Assembly (NCBI GenBank): GCA_026988435.1
Contig: JALSLH010000087.1
Span: 1-64,000, forward strand
Reading direction: 5' to 3'
Length of the DNA: 64,000 nt
Source: Methylophaga sp.
GTDB lineage: Bacteria > Pseudomonadota > Gammaproteobacteria > Nitrosococcales > Methylophagaceae
Below are positions 27,991 through 37,164 of this stretch, piece by piece. Each line of letters starts with the position of its first letter. The first letter of the stretch is position 1. The notes below the pieces were generated by a model. That model saw nothing but the letters and a program-made list of their open reading frames with translations. It searched no databases and was not told the origin of the DNA. The position numbers and the translations under genes were made by a program.

Positions 27991-29289
27991 ATGGCATCGA
28001 CTACGTTCACAACCGATATTAAAACCACCACCGATTGGTTTCGCTCGGCTGCGCCTTATATTCATGCGCATCGTGGTGCTACATTTGTTATTGCCATTGA
28101 TGGTAACACCATTGCAACACCAAGATTTTCTACCTTAATTCATGATGTTGCCCTACTTAATAGTTTGGGAATAAAGCTTGTCGTCACCTTCGGCGCACGG
28201 CCACAAATTGCTAGCGCCTGTCAAGCCGCGGGAATTTCCGCGCAATACCATCAAGATCTACGCGTAACTGACGATGACAGCCTCACTATTGCGATCAATA
28301 TTATCGGTACGTTAAAAACCCGTATCCAAGCGCAATTTTCCTTTGGTCTACCTAATACTCCAATGAGTGATGCCAAAATCCGTTGCACCAGTGGTAACTT
28401 TATTACCGCACAACCAATGGGTGTAAAAGATGGCATTGATTTCCAACATACCGGCAAAGTACGTAAAGTAGATATTGAAGGCATTCAAGCACAATTGCAA
28501 CAAGAAAACATCGTACTATTAGGCCCCTTAGGTTATTCCTCCACAGGAGAGGTGTTTAACCTCTCATCCGAAGCCATTGCTACCGAAGTTGCAATTAAGA
28601 TGAGGGCAGATAAACTTATTTTTATCGGTGATATGGTGGCCGACTTGCCACGTGAATTAACTTTATCGCAAGCCCAAAAAACACTTGAACAAAATAGTAA
28701 CCACCAGCTTCTATCTGCCACATCCGCCTGTTCTGCAGGCGTTCCTCGTGTTCATTTGCTTGATCACAAACTTGATGGCGCGCTTTTACAAGAATTATTT
28801 AGCCACGATGGCGTGGGCACGCTGATTTCAAAAAATCCTTTTGAAAATACGCGTCCCGCATCCGTAAATGATGTCGGCGGTATCTTAGAATTAATCGCAC
28901 CACTTGAAGCTAACGGCACATTGGTAGCACGCTCGCGTGATCGACTAGAAACTGAAGTTGCGTTTTTCACCGTTATGGAACGTGATAACAGTATTATTGC
29001 TTGTGCTGCCTTATATCAATATCCCGATAGTGATACCGCAGAGTTTGCTTGTCTTGCTGTTGATCCTGACTATCGTGGCGCAGGCCGAGGTGAATATTTA
29101 TTTAATCTCCTCGAAAATCAAGCGCGGGAAGCTGGGCTAAGTAATCTTTGCGTGCTCACCACCCAAACAGCGCATTGGTTTTTAGAGCACGGCTTTCAAT
29201 CTGCTGAAATTACCGATCTGCCAATGGCAAGACAGAATTTATATAATAATCAACGTAATGCTAAAGTTTTCATTAAAACCTTAGACTAA
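27991..29289 (+). CDS. argA: Amino-acid N-acetyltransferase (N-acetylglutamate synthase)
   Basis: It makes N-acetylglutamate, the first step of arginine synthesis. The 432-residue protein has the classical two-part form: an N-terminal amino-acid-kinase-like domain that senses arginine (about 20-285; [16 protein letters not shown] and [15 protein letters not shown]), and a C-terminal GNAT acetyltransferase domain (about 290-432) with the acetyl-CoA loop [16 protein letters not shown]. It runs divergently from ilvD. Its last bases overlap rppH tail to tail by 4 bp. Confidence 0.95.
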   Translation: MASTTFTTDIKTTTDWFRSAAPYIHAHRGATFVIAIDGNTIATPRFSTLIHDVALLNSLGIKLVVTFGARPQIASACQAAGISAQYHQDLRVTDDDSLTIAINIIGTLKTRIQAQFSFGLPNTPMSDAKIRCTSGNFITAQPMGVKDGIDFQHTGKVRKVDIEGIQAQLQQENIVLLGPLGYSSTGEVFNLSSEAIATEVAIKMRADKLIFIGDMVADLPRELTLSQAQKTLEQNSNHQLLSATSACSAGVPRVHLLDHKLDGALLQELFSHDGVGTLISKNPFENTRPASVNDVGGILELIAPLEANGTLVARSRDRLETEVAFFTVMERDNSIIACAALYQYPDSDTAEFACLAVDPDYRGAGRGEYLFNLLENQAREAGLSNLCVLTTQTAHWFLEHGFQSAEITDLPMARQNLYNNQRNAKVFIKTLD

Positions 29290-29801
29290 GCCTGTTCTTT
29301 TTTCTGATTATCAATACGTTTTTTATAATCAGGAAAAAGTAATGGCGCAAGTTCATGTAATGCTTTTTCATAAACGCGCCGTTTAAAAAACACAATTTCT
29401 TTTGCGGGAGCCCAATAATCAACCCAACGCCAATCATCAAACTCAGGTTTGTCATAGCCGTCGAGCTTTACATCGGCCTCGTTACCAATAAAACGTAATA
29501 AAAACCAGCGCTGCTTTTGGCCTATACACATTGGTTTATTACCTTGGCGTAAATAACGTTTAGGCAGTCTATAGCGCAACCAGCCGCTGGTCACACCAAT
29601 TACTTCAACATGCTCAGGAGCCAAACCCACTTCTTCCATTAGCTCGCGATAAACTGCCTGCTCCGGTGATTCTTCAGGTTTTATGCCGCCCTGTGGGAAT
29701 TGCCACGAGTCATGTTGCGCACGTTGCGCCCAAAGCACCTGATTTTGTTGGTTACAGAGAATAATCCCCACATTAGGTCGAAACCCATCTTTATCAATCA
29801 C
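29286..29801 (-). CDS. rppH: RNA pyrophosphohydrolase
   Basis: RppH removes pyrophosphate from the 5' end of mRNA and so starts its decay. The 171 residues match the family: it opens with [17 protein letters not shown], and [13 protein letters not shown] leads into a complete Nudix box ([17 protein letters not shown] and MEEVGL). [13 protein letters not shown] is near the end. It is convergent with argA and 142 bp from the divergent HAD gene. Confidence 0.95.
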   Translation of the reverse strand: MIDKDGFRPNVGIILCNQQNQVLWAQRAQHDSWQFPQGGIKPEESPEQAVYRELMEEVGLAPEHVEVIGVTSGWLRYRLPKRYLRQGNKPMCIGQKQRWFLLRFIGNEADVKLDGYDKPEFDDWRWVDYWAPAKEIVFFKRRVYEKALHELAPLLFPDYKKRIDNQKKEQA

Positions 29802-29889
29802 AGCCCTTAGTCTCTCGTTAGAAAAAGCATTTCCCTAACGTCATAATTTTTCAATACCCACTAGATTAGACAATGCACTCGCAGTATGC

Positions 29890-29909
29890 AATCCATTTTG
29901 GATTATAAT
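29890..29909 (+). promoter_or_regulatory. Inverted repeat abutting a TATAAT box
   Basis: AATCCA-TTT-TGGATT (29890-29904) is a perfect 6-3-6 inverted repeat that runs straight into TATAAT (29904-29909), 35 bp ahead of the HAD gene. No good -35 is visible 17 bp upstream, so it may be an activated or repressed promoter. The call rests on pattern only. Confidence 0.35.
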
Positions 29910-29943
29910 TAGATTTATTTTACTTATCAGACACATAAATTCT

Positions 29944-30597
29944 ATGGCTTTAGCAATTTTTGATTTAGACAACACTTTGCTCGGCGGCGATAGTGATTAT
30001 TTATGGGGTGAATTTTTAGTTGAGCAACAAATTGTTGACGGCAAGGCTTATCAACAAGCCAATCAGGATTTTTATGATCAATATCTCGCCGGCACAATGG
30101 ATATTTTCGAATTTCTTGCCTTTCAACTAAAACCACTCGCTGATAACTCAATCGCTGATTTATTTGCATGGCGCGAGCAATATCTGAAAGAAAAAATAGA
30201 GCCCATTATTTTAGACGCTGGCCGAAAATTGATAGCCCATCATCAAGATAGGGGCGACACAACACTTATTATTACAGCAACGAATAGTTTTATTACGATG
30301 CCCATTGCTGAAAGCCTCGGTATCAATAATTTAATTGCCACTGAACCTGAAATGGTTGATGGCATTTATACAGGCAAGGTTAGCGGAGCGCCATCATATC
30401 AATATGGCAAAGTAGAACGCTTAGAGTTATGGTTATATGAGCAGCAACTATCGTTAGTTGGTAGTTATTTTTATAGTGATTCTCATAATGACTTACCCCT
30501 GTTAAAGCTTGTTGAAAATCCTGTGGCTGTCGATCCTGATCCTAAATTGCTGGCTATTGCCAAACAACAAGGTTGGCAAGTTATCACTTTAAGATAG
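29944..30597 (+). CDS. HAD-IB family phosphatase (SerB/CicA-like)
   Basis: It is a 217-residue haloacid-dehalogenase-type phosphatase. The nucleophile motif FDLDNTLL is at residues 6-13, the Thr motif is in TTLIITATNS, and the metal motif is SDSHNDLPLL. The helical cap (about 15-85) places it in the IB subgroup with phosphoserine phosphatase-like enzymes. The subgroup includes histidinol-phosphatase and CicA-type proteins, so the substrate is open. It stands alone between rppH and gatB, 60 bp from the latter. Confidence 0.8.
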   Translation: MALAIFDLDNTLLGGDSDYLWGEFLVEQQIVDGKAYQQANQDFYDQYLAGTMDIFEFLAFQLKPLADNSIADLFAWREQYLKEKIEPIILDAGRKLIAHHQDRGDTTLIITATNSFITMPIAESLGINNLIATEPEMVDGIYTGKVSGAPSYQYGKVERLELWLYEQQLSLVGSYFYSDSHNDLPLLKLVENPVAVDPDPKLLAIAKQQGWQVITLR

Positions 30598-30657
30598 AGC
30601 CTCCATCTAATAATTGATACAATTCCTTGTTTACACATTAAAGAATGAGCAAGCAAT

Positions 30658-32100
30658 ATGGAATGGGAAGTTGTTATTGGGTTAGAAATTCACGCCCAAC
30701 TCGCCACCAAAACTAAAATTTTCTCTAGCGCATCCACCGCGTATGGTGCGCAGCCTAATACACAAGCCTGTGCAGTAGATTTAGGTTTACCTGGAGTTTT
30801 GCCCGTGCTCAACCAAGAAGCCGTAAAAATGGCTGTTAAGTTTGGTTTAGCTATCGGCGCTGAAATGGCTGAGCGTTCCGTCTTTGCTCGCAAAAACTAT
30901 TTTTATCCTGACTTACCAAAAGGCTACCAAATAAGCCAAATGGAATTGCCCATTGTCGGCAAAGGCGAATTAACCATTGAACTTGAAGATGGTTCAGAGC
31001 GCATCATTGGTGTCACCCGCGCGCACTTAGAAGAAGATGCCGGTAAATCAATTCATGGCCATACTCAAGGGCAAACGGGCGTGGATCTTAATCGTGCCGG
31101 AACGCCATTATTAGAAATAGTGTCAGAACCTGATATGCGCAGCGCAAAAGAAGCTGTTGCCTATATGAAAAAGATTCACACGCTTGTGCAATATCTTGAG
31201 ATTTGCGATGGCAATATGCAAGAAGGCTCTTTCCGCTGTGACTCTAATGTATCGGTTCGCCCTAAAGGACAAAAAGAACTCGGTACCCGTGCAGAGCTTA
31301 AAAACATCAATTCATTCCGCAATGTTGAACGCGCAATAAATGTGGAAATTGAACGCCAAATTGAATTAATTGAAGATGGCGGCATGGTTGTGCAAGAAAC
31401 ACGCTTATATGATGCTGAAAAAAATGAAACCCGCTCAATGCGAAGCAAAGAAGAAGCGAATGACTACCGCTACTTTCCTGATCCCGACTTATTGCCTGTC
31501 GTCCTTGAACAAGAAATGATCGATGAAATGCGAGCAAGCTTACCAGAGTTGCCCGATGCAAAACGTGACCGTTTTGTTTCGGAATTAGATTTGTCTCGAT
31601 ATGATGCGTCTGTTTTAACCAGCAGTCGTGAACTGGCCAACTATTTTGAGTCTGTTTTAGCGGCATCAAACAATAACGATCCTAAACTTTGCGCCAACTG
31701 GATCATTACACAATTATCCGGTGCATTAAATAAAACAAGTTTAGAAATTGATGATTCACCGATCAGCGCAAAACAACTAGCCGGTTTATTGATTCGCATC
31801 AGTGATAATACAATTTCAGGCAAAATTGCCAAACAAATATTCGATGTTTTATGGAATGGCGAAGGTGATGATGCTGATAGTATTATTGAAGAACAAGGCT
31901 TGAAACAGGTGACTGATTCCGGCGCCATTGAAGCCATTGTTGATGAAGTGATTGCTAATAATGCTGATCAAGCTACGCAATATCGTGCGGGCAAAGAACA
32001 ATTACTAGGCTTCTTTGTAGGCCAAGTAATGAAAGCCTCAAAGGGCAAAGCCAACCCTGCACAAGTCAATGAAATTTTAAAAGCCAAACTAGCAGGCTAA
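30658..32100 (+). CDS. gatB: Aspartyl/glutamyl-tRNA amidotransferase subunit B
   Basis: GatB is the kinase and tRNA-binding subunit of GatCAB, which turns Asp-tRNA(Asn) or Glu-tRNA(Gln) into the amide forms. The 480-residue protein is full length: it begins [20 protein letters not shown], with [26 protein letters not shown] and [12 protein letters not shown]-like [18 protein letters not shown]. The C-terminal YqeY-like tail binds tRNA. The usual partners gatC and gatA are not in this window. It ends in a terminator. Confidence 0.96.
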   Translation: MEWEVVIGLEIHAQLATKTKIFSSASTAYGAQPNTQACAVDLGLPGVLPVLNQEAVKMAVKFGLAIGAEMAERSVFARKNYFYPDLPKGYQISQMELPIVGKGELTIELEDGSERIIGVTRAHLEEDAGKSIHGHTQGQTGVDLNRAGTPLLEIVSEPDMRSAKEAVAYMKKIHTLVQYLEICDGNMQEGSFRCDSNVSVRPKGQKELGTRAELKNINSFRNVERAINVEIERQIELIEDGGMVVQETRLYDAEKNETRSMRSKEEANDYRYFPDPDLLPVVLEQEMIDEMRASLPELPDAKRDRFVSELDLSRYDASVLTSSRELANYFESVLAASNNNDPKLCANWIITQLSGALNKTSLEIDDSPISAKQLAGLLIRISDNTISGKIAKQIFDVLWNGEGDDADSIIEEQGLKQVTDSGAIEAIVDEVIANNADQATQYRAGKEQLLGFFVGQVMKASKGKANPAQVNEILKAKLAG

Positions 32101-32124
32101 ATCATTCATTAATATTACGCCTAT

Positions 32125-32163
32125 AAAAAAGGCTGTGTCCATTACTGAGCACAGCCTTTTTTT
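32125..32163. terminator. Bidirectional terminator between gatB and the DUF1097 gene
   Basis: A run of A precedes GGCTGTG (32131-32137), which pairs with CACAGCC (32150-32156) and runs into seven or more T. The A and T flanks let it serve both convergent genes. Confidence 0.88.
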
Positions 32164-32178
32164 ATCTAGATCTAGTGT

Positions 32179-32661
32179 TTAGCTACCAGATATCATCGCA
32201 GATAGTTTACCTGATACCAAACCAAATACCGCACCCACGATAATTGATAAAGAAATCACAACAACAGGGTTCGCTGTTGATAACGCAGTAACGCTACCGC
32301 CACCTGTTAATGCAAGCGCTGCTGTTAAAGCAAAACCATATACCGCTGCAGGAATTGTTGAAAATGCAGGAATCGATGCCAACATTACCAATACAAAGAC
32401 CATGATACCTACTGCAACAGGTGCCGCTAAGCCACCTAGTGGTAAAACACCTGCTAGCAACAATGCAACTCCAGCTAATACCGCGCCTAAAATACCGCAA
32501 ATAATTGTGCTACGTAATGCAGCTGCATCGCCGCCACTGTGGAAGAAAGCACCCCACGCAACAAAAATACCCCAGATAACAACTAGACCAGATAATGGAC
32601 CAAATGCAAGCCATGTTGCAAGACCACCTAAACCACCAATACTTAACGCTAATGGAAACAT
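32179..32661 (-). CDS. DUF1097 family membrane protein
   Basis: The 160-residue, almost wholly hydrophobic protein has about five or six membrane segments (such as GLGGLATWLAFGPLSGLVVI and AVLAGVALLLAGVLPLGG). The composition and WGIFVAWGAFFHSGGDA motif recall DUF1097 proteins, whose function is unknown. It stands alone, convergent with gatB. An unusually long 421-bp gap lies upstream. Confidence 0.75.
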   Translation of the reverse strand: MFPLALSIGGLGGLATWLAFGPLSGLVVIWGIFVAWGAFFHSGGDAAALRSTIICGILGAVLAGVALLLAGVLPLGGLAAPVAVGIMVFVLVMLASIPAFSTIPAAVYGFALTAALALTGGGSVTALSTANPVVVISLSIIVGAVFGLVSGKLSAMISGS

Positions 32662-33082
32662 AATTCTCTCTCTCTTTTAATATTAAAATAAATAATTTAT
32701 AGGCAAACTCTTCACGGTTTTTTTGCCCCAGAATATTCAAAACTACTCTTTTGAGAACCAAGTCACAAACTCAGACCCAGGAGCTAATGAAACATATTAT
32801 TATTTGTTTTTCAAGTTTATTATTTACCTAAGACGCCACGTTAAATCGGGTAAATTTACCCGCATCCCGCCGTAGTTCTGCTTTTACTCGTTATTTTTAG
32901 CCTACTCGTTCTAGCAGGGTGCATACCCCTAGAATTAGGGTAAAACTATAAATAATGTAATTTTATCCCCAAAAATTATAACTACTACTCTTTTACTTTT
33001 AAATTGGGCTTCCCATAATGCAAAAGATTGGGTTAGTATCACTTTATCGTTTAACCCTATTAATCATTAGGCAACATTTATT
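32662..33082. other. 421-bp divergent intergenic region, AT-rich
   Basis: I see no convincing gene here. It must hold the divergent promoters of the DUF1097 and FIST genes. Notable are a 16-bp perfect palindrome (32847-32862), an imperfect ACCC...GGGT inverted repeat near 32925-32943, and the string CTACTCTTTT occurring twice (near 32742 and 32984). Confidence 0.5.
32847..32862. promoter_or_regulatory. 16-bp perfect palindrome CGGGTAAATTTACCCG
   Basis: CGGGTAAA and TTTACCCG form an uninterrupted self-complementary site in the middle of the divergent region, the form expected for a dimeric DNA-binding protein. The regulator is not known. Confidence 0.4.
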
Positions 33083-34231
33083 ATGAAGTTTCAGCAAGAA
33101 CATTTACCTGCTAAATCATCACTCAGTAAACTACCTTCAAAATCACCGTTACCTGATGCTAACTGGGTGCTTGTCTTCACTTCTTCTAGCCGACTAAAAG
33201 AACGGGGGTTTACTAAAACACTACAAAAACGCTATCCAAATGCTGAAATAATTGGTTGCAGCACATCTGGGGAAATAAATTCTGAGGGTGCGCACGATGA
33301 TAGTGTGCAAATTACAGCCATGCTCTGGGAGCGAAGCACGCTAAAATTTCTTGCAAAGCCCATTAATACGATGGCGCAGTCACATGCTTTAGGCGCCCAA
33401 ATTGCTAGTGAGCTACAACAACCCGACTTGAAAGGCGTATTTCTTTTGAGTGATGGTTTAAACATTAATGGTTCGGAGCTGGTTGAAGGTGTTCAAGAAG
33501 TTTTATCAGATATTCCTATTACCGGTGGCCTAGCAGGTGACGGCACAGATTTTAAACAAACATTATTACTCCATAATGACCAAGTACACGACCGCATTGT
33601 TATTGCCGTCGGTATTTATGGTGAGCATGCAATTGTCACTAGTGGTGAAGACGGCGGCTGGAAACCTTATGGCCCGCCACGAAAAGTGACCCGCTCAATA
33701 AAAAATGTTGTTTATGAGCTTGATAATAAACCTGCTTTGCCCCTATACAAAATGTATATTGGTCAACATTATGCCAAGGGTTTACCCGCTTCAGGTTTAG
33801 ATTTCCCTTTTGCCATTATGGCTGAGGATAAAAGCATTACAGTAATAAGAACTGTCGCGGCAGTAAATGAAAGTGATAATAGTATGTCATTTTTTGGTAA
33901 TGTTAATGAAGGTTCAACTATCCGATTTCTTAGGTCAGATCATGACAGGCTTGTTAATGCCGCCAGTGATGCAGCAAGCCAAGTGCTCAATAAAGGTATC
34001 AATCTGAACGATAAGGCACTGGCAATTTGCGTAAGCTGTGTGGGCAGAAAACTGGTTATGAAAGAACAACTTTCTGATGAAGTCTTTGCTGTGCAACGTC
34101 TGCTAGGCGTTCAAACAGGTATCACTGGTTTTTATTCTTATGGTGAGATTTGCTCCGGTGATGATGATGGTCACAGCGCATTACATAACCAAACAATGAC
34201 AATAGCCTATTTAAGCGAACATATGACTTAA
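33083..34231 (+). CDS. FIST domain sensory protein
   Basis: FIST proteins are soluble input modules thought to bind small molecules such as amino acids. The 382 residues cover FIST_N (about 30-205; PNAEIIGCSTSGEI, then GVFLLSDGLNINGSELVEGV, then ITGGLAGDGTDF) and FIST_C (about 215-370; GFYSYGEICSGDDDGHSALHNQTMT, here shown in parts). No output domain is fused, so it probably acts with a separate partner. Pil-Chp chemosensory genes lie nearby, which is suggestive only. Confidence 0.88.
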   Translation: MKFQQEHLPAKSSLSKLPSKSPLPDANWVLVFTSSSRLKERGFTKTLQKRYPNAEIIGCSTSGEINSEGAHDDSVQITAMLWERSTLKFLAKPINTMAQSHALGAQIASELQQPDLKGVFLLSDGLNINGSELVEGVQEVLSDIPITGGLAGDGTDFKQTLLLHNDQVHDRIVIAVGIYGEHAIVTSGEDGGWKPYGPPRKVTRSIKNVVYELDNKPALPLYKMYIGQHYAKGLPASGLDFPFAIMAEDKSITVIRTVAAVNESDNSMSFFGNVNEGSTIRFLRSDHDRLVNAASDAASQVLNKGINLNDKALAICVSCVGRKLVMKEQLSDEVFAVQRLLGVQTGITGFYSYGEICSGDDDGHSALHNQTMTIAYLSEHMT

Positions 34232-34255
34232 GTTTGACCGCAATTTATAACTCAT

Positions 34256-34287
34256 AAAAAAGGCTGGTTTTTATCAGCCTTTTTTTG
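34256..34287. terminator. Bidirectional terminator between FIST gene and gshA
   Basis: AGGCTG (34261-34266) pairs with CAGCCT (34275-34280), flanked by A and T runs that extend the stem. It is convergent with gshA, which ends at 34292. Confidence 0.82.
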
Positions 34288-34291
34288 TTTT

Positions 34292-35578
34292 TTACACCTG
34301 ATCGGTAGCCAACTCTCTTGCAGCAGCCAATAGAGCTAATCTTGCAATAACACCATAAGCATAAAAACGATTCGGCTCCGTGTCTGGCATGCCTTGTTTA
34401 TCCGGCGTATTACATGGCTGAGAAAAAGCAAGTGGCTCAAAATGCATCCCTGGCGCATTTAAGTTTTCATTCACGCCTCGACTTGTATGAACGCGATAAA
34501 ATCCCCCCACCACAAAATGATCCATCATATAAACAACAGGCTCAGCCACAGCTTGCTCTTCACCCAGCGTTTCAAAGGTGTAAACACCTTCTTGTATCAG
34601 CACATTATCAACCACCAACCCTTCTTTAGCTGAGGCCATTTTTGAGCGTTGTTTACGATTTAAGCTCATCACATCATCCGCACTTTTTACCGTCATTATG
34701 CCCATGCCATAAGTGCCTGAATCAGCTTTCACAATCACAAAAGGCTCTTTCTCAATGCCATATTCATCATATTTTTTCTGTATCGATACCAGCATACTGG
34801 CAACATTACTTGCTAAACATTCACTACCGTTTTTATCCATAAAATCAACCTCACCACATTGCAGTGATAGCGGTGAAACAAGCCAAGGGTCAATATCGAT
34901 TTGTTGTGCAAATTCTTCAGCCACTTCTTGATAATGCGTAAAATGATCCGATTTCTTCCTATCTGACCACCCTGCCACTAAAGGCGGTGTAAGCTCCTGT
35001 TCCAAGCCTTCTAAAATGGCGGGGCGCCCGCCCGATAAATCATTATTTAATAGTACTAAACAGGGTGAAAAATCGCTGACTGAAATCCTATCTCCACTTC
35101 TCGTTAACGGCTCTAAACGGCACGCTTTTCCAGAAGGGAGTTCAATCACTAATGGTGTAGTTATATCATCCCGCAAGCTACCGATTCGAGCTTCTAGTCC
35201 CGCCTGTTCAAAAATTTGTCGCAGCGTTTCTAGGCTTTCTAAATAGAATAAGTTCCGCGTATGATTTTCAGCCACAATAAGTACTTTTTTTGCCCGCGGG
35301 CAAACACGTTCAACCGCAGACTGGACTGCTTGAATACATAGCGGCATAAAATCAGGATTAAGATTGTTAAAACCTGCTGGGAACAAATTTGTATCCACTG
35401 GCGCCAGTTTGAACCCTGCATTACGTAAATCTACTGAAGCATAAAACGGTGCCGGAGTTGCTAACCATTGCTCCCTTAACCATGCTTCCACCTGCATCTG
35501 CTGTTTCAGTAAATGGGCTTCAAGTCGCAATAATGGGCCTTTTAAGGCTGTTGTTAAATGCGGAACACCAGAAATCAT
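34292..35578 (-). CDS. gshA: Glutamate-cysteine ligase, proteobacterial (ferrooxidans) type
   Basis: It makes gamma-glutamylcysteine, the first step of glutathione synthesis. The sequence matches my memory of the distinct GshA family first seen in Acidithiobacillus (TIGR02049), not the E. coli one: FYASVDLRNAGFKLAPVDT, NLFPAGFNNLNPDF, VIVKADSGTYGMGIMTV. Glutathione is used in formaldehyde handling, fitting a methylotroph. I chose the ATG at 35578 (428 residues) because a GGA site lies about 8 bases ahead; the frame extends four codons to a TTG. It is divergent from pilG. Confidence 0.9.
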   Translation of the reverse strand: MISGVPHLTTALKGPLLRLEAHLLKQQMQVEAWLREQWLATPAPFYASVDLRNAGFKLAPVDTNLFPAGFNNLNPDFMPLCIQAVQSAVERVCPRAKKVLIVAENHTRNLFYLESLETLRQIFEQAGLEARIGSLRDDITTPLVIELPSGKACRLEPLTRSGDRISVSDFSPCLVLLNNDLSGGRPAILEGLEQELTPPLVAGWSDRKKSDHFTHYQEVAEEFAQQIDIDPWLVSPLSLQCGEVDFMDKNGSECLASNVASMLVSIQKKYDEYGIEKEPFVIVKADSGTYGMGIMTVKSADDVMSLNRKQRSKMASAKEGLVVDNVLIQEGVYTFETLGEEQAVAEPVVYMMDHFVVGGFYRVHTSRGVNENLNAPGMHFEPLAFSQPCNTPDKQGMPDTEPNRFYAYGVIARLALLAAARELATDQV

Positions 35579-35613
35579 ATTGTTTTCCAACCTACATAAT
35601 ATAGTGAATAAAA

Positions 35614-35670
35614 AGCAGCGAATACACGATATATCACCACATTTCGTGGTTTCCCTTGCCCATCGCTGCT
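35614..35670. promoter_or_regulatory. Nested hairpin in the gshA leader region
   Basis: AGCAGCGA (35614-35621) pairs with TCGCTGCT (35663-35670), and inside it ACCAC (35636-35640) pairs with GTGGT (35646-35650). Read leftward, the outer stem runs into TTTTTATT, as in a terminator, 36 bp before gshA. It might act as an attenuator or leader structure. Confidence 0.4.
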
Positions 35671-35800
35671 ATTACTTATTTTTCTTTTCGTGACTAAAGT
35701 ATAACTTTTCTTGTGTTGTTACTAGCTTGATAGTAAAAAATGGGGTATCTTCGCAGTTGAAGTTCTTGTTAAACAACAATCGATAAGGTAATGTTTTAGC

Positions 35801-36193
35801 GTGAGTAACGAACAAAATGAATTTTCTGGTCTGAAGGTAATGATCATTGACGATAGTAAAACTATTCGTCGTACAGCGGAAACCCTACTTAAAAAAGCAG
35901 GATGCGATGTGATCAATGCCGAAAATGGTTTTGAAGCGCTCCCTATCATTAGCGCCAATCACCCTGATATTATTTTTGTTGATATTATGATGCCTAGACT
36001 TGATGGCTATCAAACTTGCGCATTAATTAAAAATAATCCTCGCTTTCAAGCAACACCCGTTATTATGCTTTCAAGCAAAGATGGTCTGTTCGATCGTGCT
36101 AAAGGACGTGTTGTGGGTGCCGAACAATATATAACAAAGCCGTTTACGCGTGATGACCTCCTTGGTGCCATCCGTACATACCGGCTGACATAA
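35801..36193 (+). CDS. pilG: Twitching-motility response regulator PilG
   Basis: It is a single-domain CheY-like receiver that in Pseudomonas promotes type IV pilus extension through the Chp system. The 130 residues begin at a GTG. The acidic pocket is IIDDSK (Asp17, Asp18), the phosphorylation site is Asp61 in IIFVDIMMPRLDGY, and Lys113 is in YITKPF. It is the first gene of pilG-pilH-pilI-pilJ-chpA-chpC, all rightward and closely spaced, with gshA divergent. Confidence 0.92.
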   Translation: MSNEQNEFSGLKVMIIDDSKTIRRTAETLLKKAGCDVINAENGFEALPIISANHPDIIFVDIMMPRLDGYQTCALIKNNPRFQATPVIMLSSKDGLFDRAKGRVVGAEQYITKPFTRDDLLGAIRTYRLT

Positions 36194-36214
36194 TTATTAG
36201 AGAGTTGAACTAAA

Positions 36215-36592
36215 ATGGCCTTAATTCTCATCGCAGATGATTCACAAACTGAAATTTATGTTCTTAAGAAAATTTTAGAGAAACATAATCACCAAATAAT
36301 AACCGCTGAAGATGGTCTTCAAGCAATTGAAGTCGCACAAAATGAGAACCCTGATCTCATTATCATGGATGTGGTTATGCCGAATTTGAATGGCTTTCAA
36401 GCCACTCGACGGTTAAGCAAAGCAGCTGAAACAGCTCATATCCCAATTATTATCGTTTCATCTAAAAATCAAGAAACAGATAAATTATGGGGAATGAGGC
36501 AAGGTGCAAAAGGGTATTTAGGTAAACCCGTCGCAGAAGTCGATCTTATTGTCGCTATTGATGCTCTGCTTAATGCAGAAGAAGAATCATGA
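36215..36592 (+). CDS. pilH: Twitching-motility response regulator PilH
   Basis: This is the second CheY-like receiver of the Pil-Chp pathway; in Pseudomonas it acts mainly on retraction or as a phosphate sink. The 125 residues have the acidic pocket ADDS (Asp8, Asp9), phospho-acceptor Asp52 in LIIMDVVMPNLNGFQ, Ser82 and Lys104 in YLGKPV. It lies 21 bp after pilG and overlaps the pilI start by 4 bp (ATGA). Confidence 0.92.
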   Translation: MALILIADDSQTEIYVLKKILEKHNHQIITAEDGLQAIEVAQNENPDLIIMDVVMPNLNGFQATRRLSKAAETAHIPIIIVSSKNQETDKLWGMRQGAKGYLGKPVAEVDLIVAIDALLNAEEES

Positions 36593-37143
36593 GTAGCATT
36601 CATTCTCCAGCAGAAATAATTTCGCTCCTTCGTGATATTCAACAACGCAGTCAGCAGAGTGCCATTCGGCTTGCAGATGAAGATAACTCGCTAGGTGTCT
36701 GGACTGCCATCGGTTTTCGGATTGATGATAATAACTATCTAATGCCATTAAGTGAAACACGTGAAGTTTTCCCCGTTCCCACTCAAATTAGCCCTGTGCC
36801 ACGCTCTGAGCCTTGGGTGTTTGGTATTGCAAACCTTCGTGGGGAACTACTACCTTTATTTGACCTTAAATATTTTCTTTATGGTCAAAAAACAAAATTG
36901 AGTAAACAAAGCCGTATTATTGTTAATAATCACTCAACACTCTATTCGGGATTACTTATTGATGAAGTGTTTGGATTGAAACATTTTCAGCATGAACCCG
37001 AATACAGCACATCATCCACAGAGGAAGACAGCGCCATTAAATCGTATCTTCATGGAAGCATAACCCAAGCAGACACTCGTTGGGATGTATTTAGTTTTAA
37101 CAAACTCACTGCCGATCAGCGTTTTTTAAATGTTGCTCCGTAA
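36589..37143 (+). CDS. pilI: CheW-like adaptor PilI
   Basis: It links the receptor PilJ to the kinase ChpA. The 184 residues hold one CheW fold: WTAIGFRIDDNNYLMPLSE, PVPRSEPWVFGIANLRGELL, LFDLKYFL, and GLLIDEVFGLKHF. It starts inside the pilH stop (ATGA), so translation is coupled. The position between pilH and the receptor gene is the usual one. Confidence 0.92.
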   Translation: MSSIHSPAEIISLLRDIQQRSQQSAIRLADEDNSLGVWTAIGFRIDDNNYLMPLSETREVFPVPTQISPVPRSEPWVFGIANLRGELLPLFDLKYFLYGQKTKLSKQSRIIVNNHSTLYSGLLIDEVFGLKHFQHEPEYSTSSTEEDSAIKSYLHGSITQADTRWDVFSFNKLTADQRFLNVAP

Positions 37144-37164
37144 TTTGATTTTAGGAAATTTATT

